Assembly (NCBI GenBank): GCA_937927875.1
Contig: CALEYV010000038.1
Coordinates: forward strand, 1 to 46,797
From: an uncultured Actinomycetes bacterium
Lineage (GTDB): Bacteria > Actinomycetota > Acidimicrobiia > IMCC26256 > PALSA-555
Length of the DNA: 46,797 bases
Direction of reading: 5' to 3'
Part shown: in pieces, positions 42,564-46,797 of the stretch
Layout of the letters: each line of letters opens with the position of its first letter
Numbering within the stretch: position 1 is the stretch's first letter
Translations under genes and position numbers: made by a program
The notes under the pieces: generated by a model
The model's database searches: none
Told to the model about the DNA's origin: nothing
The model's input: the letters and a program-made list of their open reading frames with translations, nothing else

Positions 42564-45200
42564 GTGCAGTACGTCTACGCGTTCGCGGAGGGCTCCAAGG
42601 AGCAGAACTACCTGCTCGGGGGCAAGGGCGCCAACCTCGCCGAGATGACGAACCTGGGGCTCCCCGTCCCGCCCGGGTTCACGATCACGACCGACGCGTG
42701 CAAGGCCTTCATGGCCCACGAGGACCAGCTGCCCGACGGGCTCCTCGGCGAGGTGGCCGGCCGACTCACCGAGCTCGAGGCCCAGATGCACAAGCAGCTC
42801 GGCGACGACGCCGACCCGCTGCTGGTCTCGGTCCGCTCCGGCGCCCCGTTCTCGATGCCCGGGATGATGGACACCGTCCTGAACCTCGGGCTCAACGACG
42901 TGTCGGTGAAGGGGCTCGCCAAGCAGACGAGCAACGACCGGTTCGCCTTCGACTCGTACCGGCGCTTCGTGCAGATGTTTGGCAAGATCGTCCTCGACAT
43001 CCCGGGCGAGCGGTTCGAGGACGCGCTGGCTGCGCTGCGCGAGCGGCGCCGCGTCGCCACCGACCCCGAGCTCGGCGCCGACGACCTGGTCGGCCTCGTC
43101 GAGACGTTCAAGGGCATCGTGAAGGACGAGGCCGGGATCGAGTTCCCCCAGGACCCCCAGGAGCAGCTCCGCCTCGCCATCGAGGCCGTGTTCCGGTCCT
43201 GGAACGGGCGGCGGGCCCGCGACTACCGCAAGTTCGAGGGGATCCCGGACGACCTGGGCACCGCCGTCAACGTCCAGGCCATGGTGTTCGGCAACAAGGG
43301 CGACGACTCGGGGACCGGCGTCGCGTTCACCCGCGACCCGGCCACCGGGCAGCGCCGCGCCTACGGGGACTTCCTGGCCAACGCCCAGGGCGAGGACGTC
43401 GTCGCCGGCATCCGCGTGACCGAGCCGCTCGACGCCATGGCCCAGCACTTCCCCGAGCCGCACCGCCAGCTCCTCGACGTGATGGAGCGGCTCGAACAGC
43501 ACTACCGCGACATGTGCGACATCGAGTTCACGATCGAGCAAGGCCGGCTCTTCCTCCTGCAGACCCGGGTGGGGAAGCGCACCGCGGCCGCCGCGCTGCG
43601 CATGGCGGTGGACATGGAGGGCGAGGGGCTCATCGACCGGCGCACCGCGGTGCTGCGCATCCAGCCGGCCCAGCTCGACCAGCTCCTCCACCCGCAGTTC
43701 GACCCGGGCGCCCGCTACGACGCGGTCGCCAAGGGCCTGAACGCGTCGCCGGGCGCGGCGGTCGGAACCGTCTGCTTCACCGCCGACGACGCCGAGGCTC
43801 GCCGGGAGGCCGGGGAGCGGGTCATCCTCGTGCGACCGGAGACCTCACCCGACGACCTGCACGGCATGATCGCCGCCGAGGGGATCCTCACCAGCCGGGG
43901 CGGGCTCGTCAGCCACGCGGCGGTGGTCGCCCGCGGCATGGGCAAGCCGGCCGTGTGCGGCGCCGCCGAGCTCGACATCGACGTCGACGGCGGCGAGGTG
44001 CGCATCGGCGCCACCGTCGTGCGGCTCGGCGACACCATCTCCATCAACGGCACCACCGGCGAGGTCGTCATCGGCTCGGTGCCGGTCGTCACCCCGGAGC
44101 CGACCGGCCCGTTCGAAACCATCCTGAGCTGGGCCGACGAGTTCCGGCGCCTCGGCGTGCGCACGAACGCCGACCTCCCGCAGGACGCGGCAGTGGCGCG
44201 CCGTTTCGGCGCCGAAGGAATCGGCCTGTGCCGGACCGAGCACATGTTCCTCGGCGACCGGCTCCCGATCGTGCAGCGCTTCATCCTCGCCCGCGACGAG
44301 GCCGACGAGGCGGCCGCGCTCGAGGAGCTCGAGCACCTCCAGCGCGAGGACTTCCTCGGGATCCTCGAGGCGATGGACGGCCTGCCGGTCACGGTCCGGC
44401 TCCTCGACCCGCCCCTCCACGAGTTCCTCCCCGACGTCGAGGCGCTCCTCGTCCGCGACGCCCGGGGCGAGCTCGACGAGCGGGAGCGGCAGCTGCTCCG
44501 TGCCGCGCAGCAGTGGCGGGAGAGCAACCCGATGCTCGGGACCCGGGGCGTCCGGCTCGGCGTGCTGAAGCCGGGTCTCTACCGCACCCAGGTGCGGGCG
44601 CTGCTCGACGCCGCCGCGGCGCGGCGCGTCGCCGGTGGCAACCCGCGGGTCGAGATCATGATCCCGCTGTCGGTCTCGGCACCCGAGCTGGCGCTGGCCG
44701 TGTCGTGGGTTCGCGAGGTGGCGGAGGAGACCAGCGCCGAGACCCACGGGATCGGCGGCGTCAGCTACGCCGTCGGCACCATGATCGAGACGCCCCGGGC
44801 CGCCCTGGTCGCCGACGAGATCGCCGGTGAGGCCGAGTTCTTCTCGTTCGGCACCAACGACCTCACCCAGATGACGTTCGGGTTCTCCCGCGATGACATC
44901 GAGGGCCGGTTCATGCCCCGCTACCTCGAGCTGCACCTCCTGCCCGCCAACCCGTTCGAGACCATCGACGTCGAAGGCGTCGGCGCGCTGGTCCGCGTCG
45001 CGGTGGAGAAGGGGCGCGCGGCGCGGCCCGATCTCAAGCTCGGGATCTGCGGCGAGCACGGCGGCGATCCGGCGTCGGTCGCGTTCTGCCACGACGTGGG
45101 CCTCGACTACGTGTCGTGCTCCCCATACCGGGTGCCGCTGGCCCGTCTCGCAGCCGCGCACGCGGCGCTCCACGCGTCGGGTACCTCGACGACCGCGTGA
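42564..45200 (+). CDS. ppdK: pyruvate, phosphate dikinase
   Basis: This 878-residue enzyme interconverts pyruvate, ATP and phosphate with PEP, AMP and PPi. The N-terminal ATP-grasp domain has GGKGANLAEM and VRSGAPFSMPGMMDTVLNLG (core SGAPFSMPGMMDTVLNLG). The phosphohistidine domain carries catalytic His451 in GGLVSHAAVVARGMGKPA. The C-terminal PEP/pyruvate barrel includes GTRGVRLG, SFGTNDLTQMTFG and GICGEHGG. The residue two before the catalytic His, normally the Thr phosphorylated by the PPDK regulatory protein, is Val449. It is followed by a thioesterase gene overlapping its stop. Confidence 0.96.
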   Translation: MQYVYAFAEGSKEQNYLLGGKGANLAEMTNLGLPVPPGFTITTDACKAFMAHEDQLPDGLLGEVAGRLTELEAQMHKQLGDDADPLLVSVRSGAPFSMPGMMDTVLNLGLNDVSVKGLAKQTSNDRFAFDSYRRFVQMFGKIVLDIPGERFEDALAALRERRRVATDPELGADDLVGLVETFKGIVKDEAGIEFPQDPQEQLRLAIEAVFRSWNGRRARDYRKFEGIPDDLGTAVNVQAMVFGNKGDDSGTGVAFTRDPATGQRRAYGDFLANAQGEDVVAGIRVTEPLDAMAQHFPEPHRQLLDVMERLEQHYRDMCDIEFTIEQGRLFLLQTRVGKRTAAAALRMAVDMEGEGLIDRRTAVLRIQPAQLDQLLHPQFDPGARYDAVAKGLNASPGAAVGTVCFTADDAEARREAGERVILVRPETSPDDLHGMIAAEGILTSRGGLVSHAAVVARGMGKPAVCGAAELDIDVDGGEVRIGATVVRLGDTISINGTTGEVVIGSVPVVTPEPTGPFETILSWADEFRRLGVRTNADLPQDAAVARRFGAEGIGLCRTEHMFLGDRLPIVQRFILARDEADEAAALEELEHLQREDFLGILEAMDGLPVTVRLLDPPLHEFLPDVEALLVRDARGELDERERQLLRAAQQWRESNPMLGTRGVRLGVLKPGLYRTQVRALLDAAAARRVAGGNPRVEIMIPLSVSAPELALAVSWVREVAEETSAETHGIGGVSYAVGTMIETPRAALVADEIAGEAEFFSFGTNDLTQMTFGFSRDDIEGRFMPRYLELHLLPANPFETIDVEGVGALVRVAVEKGRAARPDLKLGICGEHGGDPASVAFCHDVGLDYVSCSPYRVPLARLAAAHAALHASGTSTTA

Positions 45201-45619
45201 CGGACGAGGGCCTGAACGCGGAGCAGGTCCGCGCCTTCCTCGACGAGGTCTCACCCGGCGTCACCGAGTGGATGGTCATCGAGCAGGCGGGGGACCGCAC
45301 CGCCCGGGTGCGGATGACCGCCGGGCCAGAGCGGCTCCGTCCCGGCGGGATCGTCGCCGGCCCGGCCCTGATGTCGCTCGCCGACGCCGCGATCTGGGTC
45401 GCGGTGCTCGGCGTCATCGGCCCTGTGGCCATGTCGGTGACGGTCAGCCTCACCATCCACTTCCTCCGCCCCGCGCCACCGGGCGACGTGGTCGCCGAGG
45501 CGCGGCTGCACAAGGTGGGCCGGCGGCTCGCCACCGGCGACGTCCTCCTGTACGCCGACGGCGAGGCGGAGCCGGTCGCGCACGCCACCGTCACCTACTC
45601 GATCCCCAGCCGGCGCTGA
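45197..45619 (+). CDS. PaaI-family hotdog-fold thioesterase
   Basis: This 140-residue protein has the hotdog fold of PaaI/YbgC-type acyl-CoA thioesterases. RLRPGGIVAGPALMSLADAAIWVAVL (core RPGGIVAGPALMSLADAA) corresponds to the usual HGGxxaxLaDxA segment, with Gly-Gly but without the common His-Asn-His start. SVTVSLTIHFLRPAPPGDVVAEARL follows (core VSLTIHFLRPAPPGDV). GTG 45197 overlaps the ppdK stop (GTGA); the frame upstream to 45116 is a shadow. The substrate is unknown. Confidence 0.82.
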   Translation: MTDEGLNAEQVRAFLDEVSPGVTEWMVIEQAGDRTARVRMTAGPERLRPGGIVAGPALMSLADAAIWVAVLGVIGPVAMSVTVSLTIHFLRPAPPGDVVAEARLHKVGRRLATGDVLLYADGEAEPVAHATVTYSIPSRR

Positions 45620-45642
45620 CCGGCGGCGTCACACCCCGCCGG

Positions 45643-45648
45643 TACCCT
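45643..45648 (+). promoter_or_regulatory. -10 box of the dGTPase-like gene (leaderless)
   Basis: TACCCT ends 7 bases before ATG 45656. Confidence 0.5.
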
Positions 45649-45655
45649 CGACCCC

Positions 45656-46756
45656 ATGGAGCTCAGCCGCACCCTGCTCCGTGAGGGCCGCGACCCGGCC
45701 GCCGTCGCACTGGCGCATGAGGGCGCCCGGGCGCTGGTCGGCCGCGCCCCCCGGGGCCGCGAGGAGCGGGAGGCCGACCTCGACGCCACCCTCGCCCCCG
45801 GCGCGACCCGCCCCCGCGGCGCCGGGGAGCGGGCCCGGCCCGAGGCCCCCGACGATTACCGGCTCTGCTTCGAGCGCGACCTCGACCGGGTCAAGCACTC
45901 GCGTCCGTGGCGGCGCCTGGCCGGGAAGTGCCAGGTCTTCATCGCCCCCGAGGACGACCACCTCCGCACCCGGCTGACCCACGCGGTCGAGGTGGCCCAG
46001 GTCGCGACCGGCATCGCCCGGGCCGTCGACCTCTGTCTCCCGCTCACCGAGGCGATCGCACTCGCCCACGACTGCGGTCACGGCCCGGCCGGCCACGCGT
46101 CGGAGCAGGCGTTTTCGCCCTACCTCCCCGACACCGGCTACGACCACGCCGTCTACGGCGCCGACGTGACGCTGGCGCCCCTCAACCTGTGCCGGGAGAC
46201 GCTCGACGGGGTGCGCAACCACTCCTGGCGCCGCCCGCCCCCGGGCACGGCGGAGGGCGAGGTGGTCGCCTGGGCCGACCGGATCGCCTACGTGTGCCAC
46301 GACTTCGAGGACGCGGTGCGGGCCGGGATCCTCACCCCGGCCGACCTGCCGCCCACGGTGGCGACGGTGGCCGGGTCGCGCCGATCGGACCAGATTGAGA
46401 TGTTCGTTCTCGCGGTCCTCGAGGCGATCGACCACAGCGGCCACGTCGGGATGACCGAGCCCGCCGCGTCGGCGCTGCTTGCCTTCCGCGACTTCAACTT
46501 CGAGCGCATCTACCTGCGGCCGGCCGCCCGCCAGCAGGCGGAGCGCGTCGTCCGGCTGCTGCGGGGCCTCGTCGAGCGGTTCGCCGACGCGCCCCGGCTG
46601 CTCCAGGACCCCGACGCGGCCGACGTCGAGCCCGGATCACCGGCCGCGACCGCGCTGGCCGTCCGCTACGTCAGCGGCATGACCGACCGGTTCGCGCTCG
46701 GCCTCGGGGTCGAAGTGCTCGGCTGGCGACCCGAGGACCTGCCCCGGGGCGTCTGA
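45656..46756 (+). CDS. dgt: dGTPase-like HD-domain triphosphohydrolase
   Basis: This 366-residue protein carries the HD metal site: His109 in RTRLTHAVEVAQ, His138-Asp139 in AHDCGHGPAGH, and Asp208 in WADRIAYVCHD. RRLAGKCQVF before the first His is typical of dNTP triphosphohydrolases. The enzyme family removes triphosphate from dGTP and controls dNTP levels. An Arg/Ala/Pro-rich N-terminal stretch of about 65 residues precedes the catalytic core and has no obvious domain. Proximity to glyS, uppS and recO matches the common dgt-dnaG neighbourhood. Confidence 0.87.
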   Translation: MELSRTLLREGRDPAAVALAHEGARALVGRAPRGREEREADLDATLAPGATRPRGAGERARPEAPDDYRLCFERDLDRVKHSRPWRRLAGKCQVFIAPEDDHLRTRLTHAVEVAQVATGIARAVDLCLPLTEAIALAHDCGHGPAGHASEQAFSPYLPDTGYDHAVYGADVTLAPLNLCRETLDGVRNHSWRRPPPGTAEGEVVAWADRIAYVCHDFEDAVRAGILTPADLPPTVATVAGSRRSDQIEMFVLAVLEAIDHSGHVGMTEPAASALLAFRDFNFERIYLRPAARQQAERVVRLLRGLVERFADAPRLLQDPDAADVEPGSPAATALAVRYVSGMTDRFALGLGVEVLGWRPEDLPRGV

Positions 46757-46783
46757 ACGACCCTCGCCGCGGGCAGCGGGCCG

Positions 46784-46789
46784 TAACCT
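46784..46789 (+). promoter_or_regulatory. -10 box for a gene beyond the right edge
   Basis: TAACCT lies 8 bases from the window end, the same distance that precedes leaderless starts elsewhere here. In many bacteria dgt is followed by dnaG; no codon of it is visible. Confidence 0.35.
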
Positions 46790-46797
46790 GAGCCGTC

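Overview
The window is chromosomal DNA from a very GC-rich actinobacterium. The gene order (nadD-rsfS; leuS-comEA-holA-rpsT-lepA-hemW-hrcA-dnaJ-rsmE-phoH-ybeY-corC; uppS-recO-glyS-ppdK-dgt), the BldD-type regulator and the caa3 cytochrome oxidase fit Actinomycetota. An acidimicrobial-type lineage is my inference; no rRNA marker is present. No phage genes, transposases, integrases or CRISPR arrays are visible, and no gene-free stretch exceeds about 210 bases.

Left part (1-2590): the 5' end of a minus-strand gene that may encode an ACT-domain protein, then nadD and rsfS, then a convergent HisH/HisF glutamine amidotransferase-cyclase pair whose HisF lacks a catalytic aspartate.

Accessory part (2600-16420): an ABC exporter pair, a small membrane protein, a minus-strand run (DGPF protein, ECF42-like sigma factor, VOC protein, MFS exporter), a 78-residue protein, a TauD-like dioxygenase, a methyltransferase, an HSL-type hydrolase, and a Rrf2 regulator divergent from a sulfonate-type ABC importer (ssuA-ssuB-ssuC), with a dyad operator candidate between them. 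A DHFR-fold reductase-like gene follows. Sulfur scavenging from sulfonates is the best-supported theme here.

Core part (16544-31886): tRNA-Ala(GGC), leuS, a shortened comEA-like gene, a FolP2-type gene where comEC is often found, holA, rpsT, lepA, hemW, a CIRCE element with hrcA-dnaJ, rsmE, a BldD homologue with an intact c-di-GMP-binding signature, phoH, ybeY and a CorC/HlyC-type protein. These are translation, replication, ribosome-maturation and heat-shock genes, often with overlapping starts and stops.

Respiratory part (31930-37816): ctaC (with fused cytochrome c), ctaD, ctaE, subunit IV, ctaG and a membrane-anchored cupredoxin form one compact caa3 oxidase operon.

Right part (37803-46797): a lipid kinase-like gene divergent from uppS, then recO, glyS, a degenerate J-domain/RDD membrane protein, ppdK, a hotdog thioesterase and a dGTPase-like HD hydrolase. 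A promoter at the very edge points to another gene, possibly dnaG.

A recurring feature is a -10 hexamer of the form TAnnnT placed 6-11 bases before an ATG or GTG start. This predicts that many genes here are transcribed as leaderless mRNAs, while others (ssuA, ppdK, the DGPF gene, the 78-residue gene) carry clear Shine-Dalgarno sequences.
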